37,407 nucleotides of DNA from Thermoplasmatota archaeon (GCA_018334755.1 JAGXLI010000007.1:13541-50947); one strand, 5' to 3'; counted from the stretch's first letter, positions 16,978 through 24,729 are shown. Program-made: numbers and translations. Notes: a model not told the origin generated them from the sequence alone.

Positions 16978-17866
16978 ACTCGTCGAAGTGAGAGAGCAAT
17001 ATCTGACCGCAGTTGCTTTTTATCTCGTTCTCTTCTAATTCACCTATACTGAGGTGAAGATCGAACGGTCCTTCTTCGATCTCTTCTATGATCCGGTACC
17101 GGTAACTCTCCTCCTCCGTGAAAACGTTGATCAGTTCATTTTCTTCCGCATTAAGAGTGGGATTCAACGGAGTGATCTTCACGGCAAATGTCTCCGGATC
17201 AAATATATTCTCCAGTTTTTCAGTATCGATCTGTTCCGGGTCTGACAGGGCGAAGTTCAGCGTCACCTTCCTTCCGCCGACGTAGAACTCTTTTCCATAA
17301 TCCGCTATCTTCTCTAAACTCCACTTCTCGTTTGGCATCAGGTCGTTTCTCTTTTCCTCACTGGTTGAATGTATAGAGAACTGGAGTTGAAAAGTGCCCT
17401 TATAAGTTTCCTCGTTCAATTTTTTTAACTTCTGGAACCAGTCATCTCTTCCTTTGGGAGCTATAGTAGAGATACAGGGCATATAATTTTCAGGTTCATA
17501 CTTCTCTCTTATCGCCTCGATGGTTTCAAGTACCGCGGGATTCAACGCGGGGTCGCCGATCCTGGCGAACTGAACCTTGAACTTATCTGACTTTATACCG
17601 TTTTCCGGCCCGTGATTTTCGATCAGGTAATCGACCTGCTCCATCATCTCTTCTTTGCTGAGGTTCCCTTCATAAAATCGGTTCGCATCGCAGAATCTAC
17701 AATCGAGGGGACATCCAGCAAGACTAGACAGGATAAGAACCCACTTCTTCTTTCTGCTCTCGGCACTACCGAGTGACTCGACGAACTCTACATATCTTTC
17801 CTCGCCTAGATCGGCAAGATATGCCGTAGCTATGTTTTCGTCACCTCTTCTTTCCAGTATCTCCAT
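16964..17866 (-). CDS. RlmN-like radical SAM protein
   Basis: The 300-residue protein has a radical SAM C52-x3-C56-x2-C59 motif and a C-terminal C286-G-Q motif like the methyl-carrying cysteine of RlmN/Cfr rRNA methyltransferases. The region before the cluster (I-L-S-S-L-A-G-C) aligns with the RlmN V-S-S-Q-V-G-C segment. However, the position of the RlmN N-terminal reactive cysteine, seven residues before the cluster, is Ile45. The N-terminal RlmN helical domain is also short. By homology it might modify RNA, but the missing cysteine makes a standard m2A synthase role doubtful. A GAGGTGA ribosome binding site precedes the ATG. It leads the six-gene operon. Confidence 0.8.
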   Translation of the reverse strand: MEILERRGDENIATAYLADLGEERYVEFVESLGSAESRKKKWVLILSSLAGCPLDCRFCDANRFYEGNLSKEEMMEQVDYLIENHGPENGIKSDKFKVQFARIGDPALNPAVLETIEAIREKYEPENYMPCISTIAPKGRDDWFQKLKKLNEETYKGTFQLQFSIHSTSEEKRNDLMPNEKWSLEKIADYGKEFYVGGRKVTLNFALSDPEQIDTEKLENIFDPETFAVKITPLNPTLNAEENELINVFTEEESYRYRIIEEIEEGPFDLHLSIGELEENEIKSNCGQILLSHFDEYGEA

Positions 17867-17960
17867 TTTAGTTCACCTCGACATCCGGCTATCGGTTTTC
17901 CTCTTCTTTCTTACTGCGATTTTGATCTTATCTAGAATGCTTTACTACTAAGTCGATAAT

Positions 17961-17972
17961 GATATTTAAATG
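17961..17972 (-). promoter_or_regulatory. Candidate TATA box for the six-gene operon
   Basis: The minus strand reads CATTTAAATATC, a weak TATA match about 95 bases upstream of the radical SAM start codon. It lies in the 170-bp divergent region shared with the MJ1316-domain gene. No better element is visible closer to the start. Confidence 0.3.
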
Positions 17973-18036
17973 TGCGTTTAGGCAGAGAAGATCTCGGCGA
18001 AGATGATTTTAACATCTCTCGATAATATATCTATCG

Positions 18037-18282
18037 ATGACTGAGGAAACGCCACGCGATATTCTAAACGAGCTGAAATGGCGGCACGAAAGGAGCTTAG
18101 AAAAAGCACTGATATATTACATTCACCGGGGTGCACCAGACGACTTTAGAACCATGAAAGGTTCGGAGATCCAGGATCTGGGTAGATCTTTCATCAAGTG
18201 CGAGGAGAGCCATATTCCCTATCATCGAGTATTCAAGATAGAATATGAAGGGGAAATAATATTTGAAAGGGATCGTGAATGA
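18037..18282 (+). CDS. MJ1316/DUF504 domain protein
   Basis: An 81-residue single-domain protein. It matches the archaeal MJ1316 (DUF504) family: P-R-D-I-L-N-E-L-K-W near the start, Y-I-H-R-G-A-P, D-L-G-R-S-F-I and the I-P-Y-H-R-V-F-K-I-E-Y-E-G ending. The domain is proposed to recognise RNA ends, also as a fusion in poly(A) polymerase-like and RNA repair proteins, and was named for RNA cyclic group end recognition. That function is family knowledge, not proven here. The start codon sits at the right arm of a 6-bp inverted repeat (18019-18024 and 18032-18037). Its stop lies next to the convergent translin gene. Confidence 0.88.
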   Translation: MTEETPRDILNELKWRHERSLEKALIYYIHRGAPDDFRTMKGSEIQDLGRSFIKCEESHIPYHRVFKIEYEGEIIFERDRE

Positions 18283-18283
18283 T

Positions 18284-18913
18284 TCAGTCCAGTTCTTCCA
18301 TCACTTCGTCCATCTTCTCTCTCAGCCTTTCATTTCTTGTCGAGTTCGTTATGTCGCCTCTTGTTTTCTCCACTAAATTTCTAGCCACATCCTGTTTATT
18401 CTTTATCGGGAGGATAGCATTCGGATAATCAAATCCCATCAGCATGTTCTTGATCTTCTCCATCTTTTGGTGCAGTTCCTGGGCTCTCTCGATATTACCT
18501 TCCGTCAGTTCGTCCAGTATCATCCTTCTCAACTCTCCCACAACGTCAGCCATACCCAGAACATAGGAACTGGGAGTGATATCCAATTCTTCCGGCGATT
18601 TTGGTTCTTCCTCGTTATATATCGACCATAGGATATGGGCCTCTGCGAACTCCTGAAAGCCGTTTCTCAAGAAACCAGAGTGGTAAAGCTCTGGATGGTC
18701 TTCGATAATACTTTTTATCTTGGAGACCTCCTTTACGGCTTCCTGCAGGTTTTCCCGGGTCTCTTTTCCCTGATGTATGTCCTGGATCACGGTCTTCGAT
18801 ATCCTCCTGACCGCCCTCGATGATTTCATGACCAGTTCCCTTACGGTATCTTTATCTTCCAGCCGTTCATCTATGTCTTCAACTATATTTTTAAGATTTT
18901 CAATCTCACTCAT
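18284..18913 (-). CDS. Translin-family protein
   Basis: A 209-residue, almost fully helical protein typical of archaeal translins. Conserved elements are F-L-R-N-G-F-Q-E-F-A-E-A near 82-93, G-M-A-D-V-V-G-E-L-R-R near 119-129 and the C-terminal K-N-K-Q-D-V-A-R-N-L-V-E-K-T-R-G-D-I-T. Translins form octameric rings that bind and, in the archaeal and TRAX types, cleave RNA. The family acidic residues (E-F-A-E-A, E-L-R-R) are present, so ribonuclease activity is possible. The start overlaps the purD stop by 4 bp (ATGA), so the two are co-translated. Confidence 0.9.
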   Translation of the reverse strand: MSEIENLKNIVEDIDERLEDKDTVRELVMKSSRAVRRISKTVIQDIHQGKETRENLQEAVKEVSKIKSIIEDHPELYHSGFLRNGFQEFAEAHILWSIYNEEEPKSPEELDITPSSYVLGMADVVGELRRMILDELTEGNIERAQELHQKMEKIKNMLMGFDYPNAILPIKNKQDVARNLVEKTRGDITNSTRNERLREKMDEVMEELD

Positions 18914-20244
18914 GAGTTCTCTCCCCTTATCTTCTTCATGTTATCCATTTTCCGTTTAATACTCTCCGGTTTGCCTATATCGTGTCTCATCTGTATCTTG
19001 TCTCCTTTAACATGATCCAAAGCCCGTTCGCTCGTCGCCTCTGCATCCTCAAGTTCTTCCGAGTAGCCGACGACCGCCATGGCTCTGGAAGTCGTGGTGT
19101 AGATCTCGCCGTCCTTCTCATCCACGGAGGCAAAATAGAGCTGGGCGCCTTCATCCTCGATGGATCTTTCGTCCACATCGACCTTGTGACCTCCGTCGGG
19201 ATCCACACCGTATCCTTCTGGAACCACGTACTTACACACGCTTGATTTATTCTCAAAAGTTACGTCGATGTCTGAAATATTGCCTTCAGCGATCTTCTCA
19301 CATAAATCAACATAATTCGTTTTCAGAAGAGGCAAGACGTTCATGGCCTCGGGATCTCCCCAGCGGCAGTTGAACTCCACTATCTTCGGTCCTTCAGCGG
19401 TAAGCATGAACTGGCCGTAAAGTACTCCTTTGTACGGGCGGCCGTCGTCTTTTAAAGCTTCTAACGTCTTCCTGATTATTTCCACGCTTTGATCGTAAAC
19501 GGACTGGTCTAGGAATGGTAAAAGACCGTCGGCTTGAGAATAAGAGCCCATTCCGCCCGTATTTGGCCCCTCGTCTCCTTCGAATAATCTCTTGTGGTCC
19601 TGGACCAAAGGCATCGGTATCAGGTTCTCCCCGTCGGTGAAGACCTGAAGCGTGTATTCCTCTCCCTTCAACCTTTCTTCTAGGACCAGTCTCGGTTTTC
19701 CGCCGATCTCCTCTTCCAGAACTTTCTCGCAGTAATCTATCACCTCTTTTTTGTTATCCAGATGTTCACCCATGACCTTTACTCCTTTACCCCCTGTGAG
19801 GCCGACAGGTTTTACCGCCAGTTCACCTTCATAATGTGAGAGGAAATCTTCTATATCTTCGATGTTATCAAATGTTCTATATTCAACTCTACCGGGAAGA
19901 TCATATCTGGATTGAAGATCTCTCATGAACTCTTTTGAAGTTTCGATCTTGGCCGCCGCCTGGTTCGGACTCGCACATCTTATACCCTTTTCTTCCAAGG
20001 CGTCCACGATCCCCTGGCCCAAAGGCGCTTCGGGACCAACGACCGCCATCTCGACTCCTTTTTCTTCGCCCCAATCCACGACTTTTTCTATCTCGGAGCC
20101 GCTTTCAAGAAGATACTCTTCTGATAATCTTGAGATACCCGGATTCTTGTTGCCCATGGCAGCGTAAATTTCAGCTCCATCTTCAGATAAAGCTTTGACT
20201 ATAGTATGTTCTCTAGCTCCTCCGCCTACGGTGAGTACTTTCAT
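18910..20244 (-). CDS. purD: Phosphoribosylamine-glycine ligase
   Basis: PurD couples 5-phosphoribosylamine, glycine and ATP to give GAR in purine synthesis. The 444-residue length is close to normal. Signatures are V-G-G-G-A-R-E-H at the start, V-G-P-E-A-P-L (about 69-75), the ATP-grasp K-P-V-G-L-T-G-G-K-G-V, G-P-N-T-G-G-M-G-S-Y, and E-F-N-C-R-W-G-D-P-E. A TATA box 27-37 bases upstream suggests a leaderless mRNA. It is followed by the overlapping translin gene. Confidence 0.96.
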   Translation of the reverse strand: MKVLTVGGGAREHTIVKALSEDGAEIYAAMGNKNPGISRLSEEYLLESGSEIEKVVDWGEEKGVEMAVVGPEAPLGQGIVDALEEKGIRCASPNQAAAKIETSKEFMRDLQSRYDLPGRVEYRTFDNIEDIEDFLSHYEGELAVKPVGLTGGKGVKVMGEHLDNKKEVIDYCEKVLEEEIGGKPRLVLEERLKGEEYTLQVFTDGENLIPMPLVQDHKRLFEGDEGPNTGGMGSYSQADGLLPFLDQSVYDQSVEIIRKTLEALKDDGRPYKGVLYGQFMLTAEGPKIVEFNCRWGDPEAMNVLPLLKTNYVDLCEKIAEGNISDIDVTFENKSSVCKYVVPEGYGVDPDGGHKVDVDERSIEDEGAQLYFASVDEKDGEIYTTTSRAMAVVGYSEELEDAEATSERALDHVKGDKIQMRHDIGKPESIKRKMDNMKKIRGENS

Positions 20245-20270
20245 GTTATCGAATCTGCTAAATGATTTAT

Positions 20271-20281
20271 GGAATATAAGG
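20271..20281 (-). promoter_or_regulatory. TATA box for purD-translin
   Basis: The minus strand reads CCTTATATTCC, centred about 32 bases upstream of the purD ATG, which fits a leaderless start. Confidence 0.45.
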
Positions 20282-20307
20282 TTTATTTTCTACTCTGCCG
20301 AGCGGAA

Positions 20308-20317
20308 AATTTTTATG
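20308..20317 (+). promoter_or_regulatory. TATA-like element for the membrane protein gene
   Basis: AATTTTTATG lies about 26-35 bases upstream of the ATG at 20343. No ribosome binding site is visible, so a leaderless transcript is likely. It is in a divergent arrangement with the purD promoter. Confidence 0.4.
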
Positions 20318-20342
20318 TTTAGAATTTAATTAAGAACAAATT

Positions 20343-21239
20343 ATGATCCTTGCGCCATCTCCCATGTTCCAGTATTACCAGTTCATCTTTGGATCAGTTT
20401 TAGGTCTCATCTTGATCGGGATCGGGCTCTATCAGAGACGGGATGAAGACGATCTAAATCCGCTAGTATCTCTCGTTTCTGCTTTTTCTTTGGTCGCAGC
20501 TACCATAATCCTATCGAACGCTCAGTATCACATCAAATATATCCACTGGTATGAGATCCAATTCCCAGGGCATTACAAGACCAATTACTATTCACTCGTC
20601 ACGTTGTTATTCATCTCACTCATCGGCGGATTTATTCTGACCTGTTACATTTTATACAATGACCTGAGTGATTCTAAGAAAAAAAAGATGACTTCTGTTC
20701 TCGCAGTCATAATATTATCTATAGCTATCATAGCTTCGATCAGCTCTTCTGCGATCGTCCCTGAAAAGCAAACAACATATCGATACGATTTGTCGTTAGA
20801 AAATATATCCGAAGAAACTTCATACGTTCTTTATGTTCCCACCATCTATAACACTAGAGAGCAGAAGATGGATGCTGTTTTCAAAGATAAAGACGTTCAG
20901 GGTGAGGCGAATATAAATCATATCAATTCGGACAACGGGATAGTTTTAAAGATAAACGGAACAGGCCCTTTGGGGGTGGATTTCCATTACCAGGGGAGCG
21001 AGGAAGATTATGACCTACTGATGAACGATGATCTGAAAAATAAATCGGAAGAATCGTCTTATGAGTCAGAAAAATTTCTGCTATATTACAATTCTACTTC
21101 TGACCAGCAAGCCAAAATAGACCTACAATACGAACGATCTATACCTACCAGGCATAAGGAATTTCAAGTGAACGGTGAACTTAACGAAACTGGATGGCAA
21201 TCCGTCCGTGGATTTTATGGAGAATCGGTAGCTTGTTGA
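20343..21239 (+). CDS. Membrane protein with four helices and an extracytoplasmic domain, function unknown
   Basis: I do not recognise this 298-residue protein. Four hydrophobic helices occur at about residues 12-29, 41-58, 82-104 and 117-137. A soluble domain of about 160 residues follows, rich in beta strands, Asn, Ser and Thr, with several N-x-S/T sequons (for example N-I-S, N-G-T, N-S-T, N-E-T). This fits an extracytoplasmic, possibly glycosylated domain. No catalytic motif is seen. The only cysteine lies at the very C-terminus (V-A-C). The neighbours (purD, PRC-barrel protein) give no clear functional hint. Confidence 0.75.
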   Translation: MILAPSPMFQYYQFIFGSVLGLILIGIGLYQRRDEDDLNPLVSLVSAFSLVAATIILSNAQYHIKYIHWYEIQFPGHYKTNYYSLVTLLFISLIGGFILTCYILYNDLSDSKKKKMTSVLAVIILSIAIIASISSSAIVPEKQTTYRYDLSLENISEETSYVLYVPTIYNTREQKMDAVFKDKDVQGEANINHINSDNGIVLKINGTGPLGVDFHYQGSEEDYDLLMNDDLKNKSEESSYESEKFLLYYNSTSDQQAKIDLQYERSIPTRHKEFQVNGELNETGWQSVRGFYGESVAC

Positions 21240-21281
21240 TTCAAGTGAATATCCCCATGACACCTTTCTTTTGGTCTTATC

Positions 21282-21890
21282 TTAATCCTTTATATCCAAG
21301 TATTTTTCCTTCTTGTCGTTGAGCCGGATACACTCTTTTCCCGCGTCGACGATCTCTTCCGCTTCGATGTGAAGCTTTTTTCTGTTGAAATCCATGTGAG
21401 TTGGAGCCGGTTCCTCTTCGAAAGCGGCCGGGGGTAAACTTATACTCATATCATCGAAAGATATCATCGGCACCGGATAGGTCTCTACCTCCTCTTCACC
21501 ATTCCTAGTCTTGAGCAATCTTGTTTCTACATCGATATATTCCAATTCGCCTTCTTTCCCCTTTTGGGCCTCCTTGACTATCCCGATCTCGTCATCGTTT
21601 ATATCTAAGACTTTTGTTCCGACGAGGTTCCTAGCCGGGCTGATCCAGAGTTTGATGTGTTCCTCAGTGATCTCTTCGATGTATTTGATGTTGATCCGCA
21701 GGTACTTCCCGAAGAAACCTTTGTGGATGATAAGCTTTGTAGGATTCAAAGTCGTCAAGTTTATCTCGATATCACTCACGTGCCCTAATACCTCTCCATC
21801 TGCATCGTAGACTTTTCTCCCCTTTAAGTCTTTAAAAGTCGTCCTTCCATCCGCAGATGTTTTTTTGTTCGCTTCTTCGACCATTCCCAT
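21282..21890 (-). CDS. PRC-barrel domain protein, two tandem domains
   Basis: The 202-residue protein has two PRC-barrel-like halves. The first, about residues 20-80, reads L-K-G-R-K-V-Y-D-A-D-G-E-V-L-G-H-V-S-D-I. The second, about 87-155, reads L-V-G-T-K-V-L-D-I-N-D-D-E-I-G-I-V-K. PRC barrels occur in photosynthetic reaction centre H subunits and in RimM; archaeal versions are common, short and poorly characterised, probably scaffold or RNA/protein binding. The acidic linker and C-terminal helix are unassigned. It lies 27 bp downstream of a winged-helix regulator gene, probably in one operon. Confidence 0.8.
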   Translation of the reverse strand: MGMVEEANKKTSADGRTTFKDLKGRKVYDADGEVLGHVSDIEINLTTLNPTKLIIHKGFFGKYLRINIKYIEEITEEHIKLWISPARNLVGTKVLDINDDEIGIVKEAQKGKEGELEYIDVETRLLKTRNGEEEVETYPVPMISFDDMSISLPPAAFEEEPAPTHMDFNRKKLHIEAEEIVDAGKECIRLNDKKEKYLDIKD

Positions 21891-21917
21891 CGTTTTGATA
21901 TTGACTAAAGAGCTACT

Positions 21918-22439
21918 TTAGTCTTCCCCCTCTTCTTTCTTCCAAAATCTAACGAATCTATCTACAAGTCGATCTAAAAAAGTCTGCTGGTATCGTATCA
22001 GGACTTCGGCCACCTTCTCTTCATCCTTGACGGAATATTCCTTTTCTTCCTTTTCTATAACTTCTCTTTCTCTCAATTTCTTAAGATGGTAAGAAAGGGT
22101 CGAGCCGCTTACGGCTAGAGCTGAACATATCTCCTTGTGGGTCGATCCGGGATACTCTAGGAGGAAAAGGATTATCGTCCTGGGCAGCTCTTTTCTGAGG
22201 GTTGACAGGAGTTCCTTATCCTCTTTTTGTACTTCCCCTCTGGCATAATAACGCTTGTATTTACTCTCTTTCTTGGAGACTATCATGTCTTTTTTCTCTA
22301 GAACCCGTAGATGATAACGGAGCGTCCCTAACGGTATATCCAGTTTTCTATCTAACTCCCGGAGATGCACTCCCGGATTCTCATCTATCGCCTCATAGGT
22401 CTTTTTTCTCGCTTCCAGCTCAAGAGTCTTTTTACCCAC
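21918..22439 (-). CDS. Tandem winged-helix transcriptional regulator
   Basis: A 173-residue protein with two ArsR-like winged helix-turn-helix domains. The first (about 12-68) contains H-L-R-E-L-D-R-K-L-D-I-P-L-G-T-L-R-Y-H-L; the second (about 85-140) contains T-H-K-E-I-C-S-A-L-A-V-S-G-S-T-L-S-Y-H-L. A basic C-terminal helix follows. Such double winged-helix proteins are typical of Thermoplasmatota and other euryarchaea. No metal-binding cysteine cluster is present, so the signal is unknown. Translation starts at GTG (22437-22439) behind a GTGAG site. It is probably co-transcribed with the PRC-barrel gene and may be autoregulated. Confidence 0.88.
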   Translation of the reverse strand: MGKKTLELEARKKTYEAIDENPGVHLRELDRKLDIPLGTLRYHLRVLEKKDMIVSKKESKYKRYYARGEVQKEDKELLSTLRKELPRTIILFLLEYPGSTHKEICSALAVSGSTLSYHLKKLREREVIEKEEKEYSVKDEEKVAEVLIRYQQTFLDRLVDRFVRFWKKEEGED

Positions 22440-22611
22440 TAATTCTCACTCTCACCGATCAAAGGGAATCGCTAAAGTCCGAGCCGTAACTCCGTCACGG
22501 GTCTCTTTCATCTTAACCAAGCTTTACATAGGAGCGCTGATAAATAAATTTGTCTTGACCTTTCAAAAAGTAATCTTCTTATATTCAGTACACATTGAAT
22601 CGAAGTGAGTC

Positions 22612-23148
22612 ATGAAGAGAAAATACAAGAAGTTAAGCAAGTATCTTTCCTACCTTTTGAGGCATCATCCAGAAGAAGCGGATCTGGAATTGGACAAAAA
22701 AGGTTTCACCGATCTAGAAGACGTTCTGAAAGCCATAAAAGGAACAAAACATTCCTGGGCCGGAAAGGAAGACATCAAGAGATTACAAAAGATGGGAGAC
22801 AGGAAAAGATTCGAGATTAAAGACGAAAGGATAAGAGCTCTTTACGGACATTCAATCGAGGTAGAAGTTGAAGGGAAGATCGAACCGAAGAGGGACCTTT
22901 ACCACGGGACCTCCCGCGGTTCCGTCGATCCGATCTTGAAGGAGGGACTGAAACCAATGGGGCGGCAGTTCGTTCATCTTTCGAAAACCGTCGATGAAGC
23001 GGTCAAGATAGGAAAACGACACGATCTAGAACCTGTAGTTCTGAAAGTCAAGGCCTCAGACGCGGCTGAACACGACATAGAATTCTACGACAGAAAAGAC
23101 GTTGTACTGGCGGAGTATATCCCACCTGAATTCATAGAAAAGGAATAG
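22612..23148 (+). CDS. kptA: RNA 2'-phosphotransferase (Tpt1/KptA)
   Basis: KptA removes a 2'-phosphate from RNA by transferring it to NAD+, giving ADP-ribose 1'',2''-cyclic phosphate. The 178-residue length matches the family. The N-terminal R17-H18-H19-P20 motif, the NAD-binding H98-G-T-S and the conserved G-L-x-P-M-G-R-Q-F-V-H-L-S are all present, so an active enzyme is likely. It ends only 3 bp from the 3' end of the convergent tRNA-Pro gene. A TATA-like CTTATATTC at 22578-22586 precedes the start by about 30 bases. Confidence 0.95.
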   Translation: MKRKYKKLSKYLSYLLRHHPEEADLELDKKGFTDLEDVLKAIKGTKHSWAGKEDIKRLQKMGDRKRFEIKDERIRALYGHSIEVEVEGKIEPKRDLYHGTSRGSVDPILKEGLKPMGRQFVHLSKTVDEAVKIGKRHDLEPVVLKVKASDAAEHDIEFYDRKDVVLAEYIPPEFIEKE

Positions 23149-23151
23149 AAG

Positions 23152-23226
23152 TGGGGCCGCCGAAATTCGAATTCGGGTGCCTACCGCCCCACGGTAGAAG
23201 GATGGACCAAGCTACCCCACGGCCCC
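23152..23226 (-). tRNA. tRNA-Pro (anticodon GGG)
   Basis: On the minus strand the sequence folds as a full cloverleaf. The acceptor GGGGCCG (23220-23226) pairs with CGGCCCC (23153-23159). A D-arm GGGTAGCTTGG resembles other archaeal tRNA-Pro genes. The anticodon stem CTACC/GGTAG closes the loop GTGGGGC, giving anticodon GGG. The T-arm is CCGAA-TTCGAAT-TTCGG. The discriminator is A and the CCA end is not encoded. There is no intron. It lies 15 bp after rpoN, so it is probably co-transcribed with the ribosomal operon; a tRNA-Pro after rpoN is also known in haloarchaea. Confidence 0.93.
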
Positions 23227-23241
23227 GAGATGAAAATAAAT

Positions 23242-23430
23242 TTAGTACTGCATAACGTCGTCGATCAGGTCCTCGTGGCTCAGGAACATTCTCCTGCAGC
23301 AGTAGCGGTCGATGCCCAGATCATCGAGTACTTCGCCTGGGTCCTCTCCCTGCTCTACCCTGTTTTTATACACGTCGTACACGTTACCGATAACCTTGCC
23401 GCAAGTGAAACATCTGACCGGTATGATCAT
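23242..23430 (-). CDS. rpoN: RNA polymerase subunit N (Rpb10)
   Basis: A 62-residue zinc-binding RNA polymerase subunit. It begins [15 protein letters not shown], with the C-x-x-C zinc pair, and has the second pair in R-Y-C-C-R-R-M near residues 43-49. A longer open frame starts at 23535 inside rpsI, but the family always begins at this M-I-x-P-V-R, so I chose the ATG at 23428-23430. It starts 7 bp after the rpsI stop in the conserved rpl18e-rplM-rpsI-rpoN order. Confidence 0.96.
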   Translation of the reverse strand: MIIPVRCFTCGKVIGNVYDVYKNRVEQGEDPGEVLDDLGIDRYCCRRMFLSHEDLIDDVMQY

Positions 23431-23437
23431 GCAAATA

Positions 23438-23842
23438 TCACCTGTATGATTTCTGCCTTTTCGTACGGGCGCCCGGACCCATAGGTTGTTTTGGTAACTT
23501 TCTCCTCGGATCGGATACGAGAAGGCTCCTATCATATTCTTTGAAAAGCTCTTCTAGTTCTGGATCTTCAAGGTAATCCACGAAACAATTGGCTATCGCT
23601 GTTCTGGCAGCGTCCGCCTGTCCCATTATCCCTCCACCCTGTACGTTTATATCGATATCGACCTCTTCGGCCTTATCTCCTACGAGCTGGATAGGTTCCT
23701 TGATCTTCAGCTGAGCCATCTCGGGAGAGAATATCTCGAGAGGTATAGTGTTGACTCTCACCCTGCCTTTGCCCTTCTTTATGGTGGCTTTCGCGATCGC
23801 TTCCTTCCTTTTACCTGAGCGGGTCAAAGCTTCTTCATCCAT
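23438..23842 (-). CDS. rpsI: Small subunit ribosomal protein S9 (uS9)
   Basis: A 134-residue archaeal uS9. The N-terminal [11 protein letters not shown] and the C-terminal [24 protein letters not shown] are diagnostic; the last arginine reaches the ribosomal P site. It lies 10 bp downstream of rplM. Confidence 0.97.
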   Translation of the reverse strand: MDEEALTRSGKRKEAIAKATIKKGKGRVRVNTIPLEIFSPEMAQLKIKEPIQLVGDKAEEVDIDINVQGGGIMGQADAARTAIANCFVDYLEDPELEELFKEYDRSLLVSDPRRKLPKQPMGPGARTKRQKSYR

Positions 23843-23852
23843 ATTTTAACAC

Positions 23853-24263
23853 CTAGAATTTGGCTCCAAGATGTTCAGAAACATCTTCTAAGGTAACGCC
23901 TAACTTGCCTTCCGATCCCTTCACCTCGGGTTCTACTATGTCTTCACTTTCTAGCTCTGAAGGCGTACCGATGTATGCGCGTAACCTTTTAAATGCTTTT
24001 CGCCCCCGGGGCTCCTGATACGGGAGCATACCTCTGACCGTTCTTTTGAAGATCCTTTCTGGTCTCCTCGGAAAATTCGGTCCGTTCATCTGCTTACCCC
24101 TGGCTTTCTTCTGTTTGTAATCTTCCAGGATGTTCTTCTTGTTCCCGACGATAAAGATCTTCTCAGCATTGGTCACTTTGACGTGTTCTCCTTCAAGAAC
24201 TTCCTCCGCTACTTGGCTAGCGAGTCTGCCCAATACCTTATCTTCTGCATCATACACTTTCAT
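23853..24263 (-). CDS. rplM: Large subunit ribosomal protein L13 (uL13)
   Basis: A 136-residue archaeal uL13 with the start V-L-G-R-L-A-S-Q-V-A, V-T-N-A-E-K-I, the G-N-K family loop and R-T-V-R-G-M-L-P-Y followed by G-R-K-A-F-K-R-L. It lies 6 bp after the rpl18e stop in the same operon. Confidence 0.97.
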   Translation of the reverse strand: MKVYDAEDKVLGRLASQVAEEVLEGEHVKVTNAEKIFIVGNKKNILEDYKQKKARGKQMNGPNFPRRPERIFKRTVRGMLPYQEPRGRKAFKRLRAYIGTPSELESEDIVEPEVKGSEGKLGVTLEDVSEHLGAKF

Positions 24264-24269
24264 CTCTTT

Positions 24270-24632
24270 TCACCCCATCATCTTCAGGTCACTTCCTTCC
24301 GGCTTTTTCTCCACCAGATCGCGCAGATCCATGAATTCTCCGCCGGCTTCATCTACACTTTCTTTTGCACTTTTACTAGCCTTGAAAGCGCCTACCGTTA
24401 TCTCTTTCGTCAACAGTCCAGCACCTAGAAGCTTCCCTGGTATCACTATAGTTTCGCCATCATCGGCGTTACGCTGGAGACTAGAAAGGTTTACTTCAGC
24501 CCAGTTCTTAGAGGGCTTTTCTAACCTTTCCGCAACGTCTCGCCAGATAGGTGCTTCATTCTCTCTTGCCTGTGTTTTCAGGTCCTCTATAAGCCTTATC
24601 AAATTCGGGTTGGTCTTGTCTTCTATCGCCAT
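24270..24632 (-). CDS. rpl18e: Large subunit ribosomal protein L18e (eL18)
   Basis: The archaeal/eukaryotic eL18, 120 residues from the ATG at 24630-24632. It shows K-T-N-P-N-L-I-R-L-I-E-D-L near the start, N-L-S-S-L-Q-R-N-A and the conserved V-I-P-G-K-L-L-G-A-G-L-L. An open frame extends upstream to 24683, but this ATG follows GGAGGAG at good spacing and matches the family start. It is the first gene of the ribosomal operon. Confidence 0.93.
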   Translation of the reverse strand: MAIEDKTNPNLIRLIEDLKTQARENEAPIWRDVAERLEKPSKNWAEVNLSSLQRNADDGETIVIPGKLLGAGLLTKEITVGAFKASKSAKESVDEAGGEFMDLRDLVEKKPEGSDLKMMG

Positions 24633-24729
24633 ATCTGACTCCTCCGACACGGGAAAGGAAACTCTAACATAACTTTCCTTCATATCGTGCTTTTATTCAA
24701 GAAGTATCTACACGCAGTGGTGAGGGTGT

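Noticed and set aside
23431-23535. Upstream extension of rpoN
   Set aside because: It lies inside rpsI and family members always begin at the M-I-x-P-V-R methionine.
24633-24683. Upstream extension of rpl18e
   Set aside because: The inner ATG has a good GGAGG site and matches the family start; the extension has no similarity.
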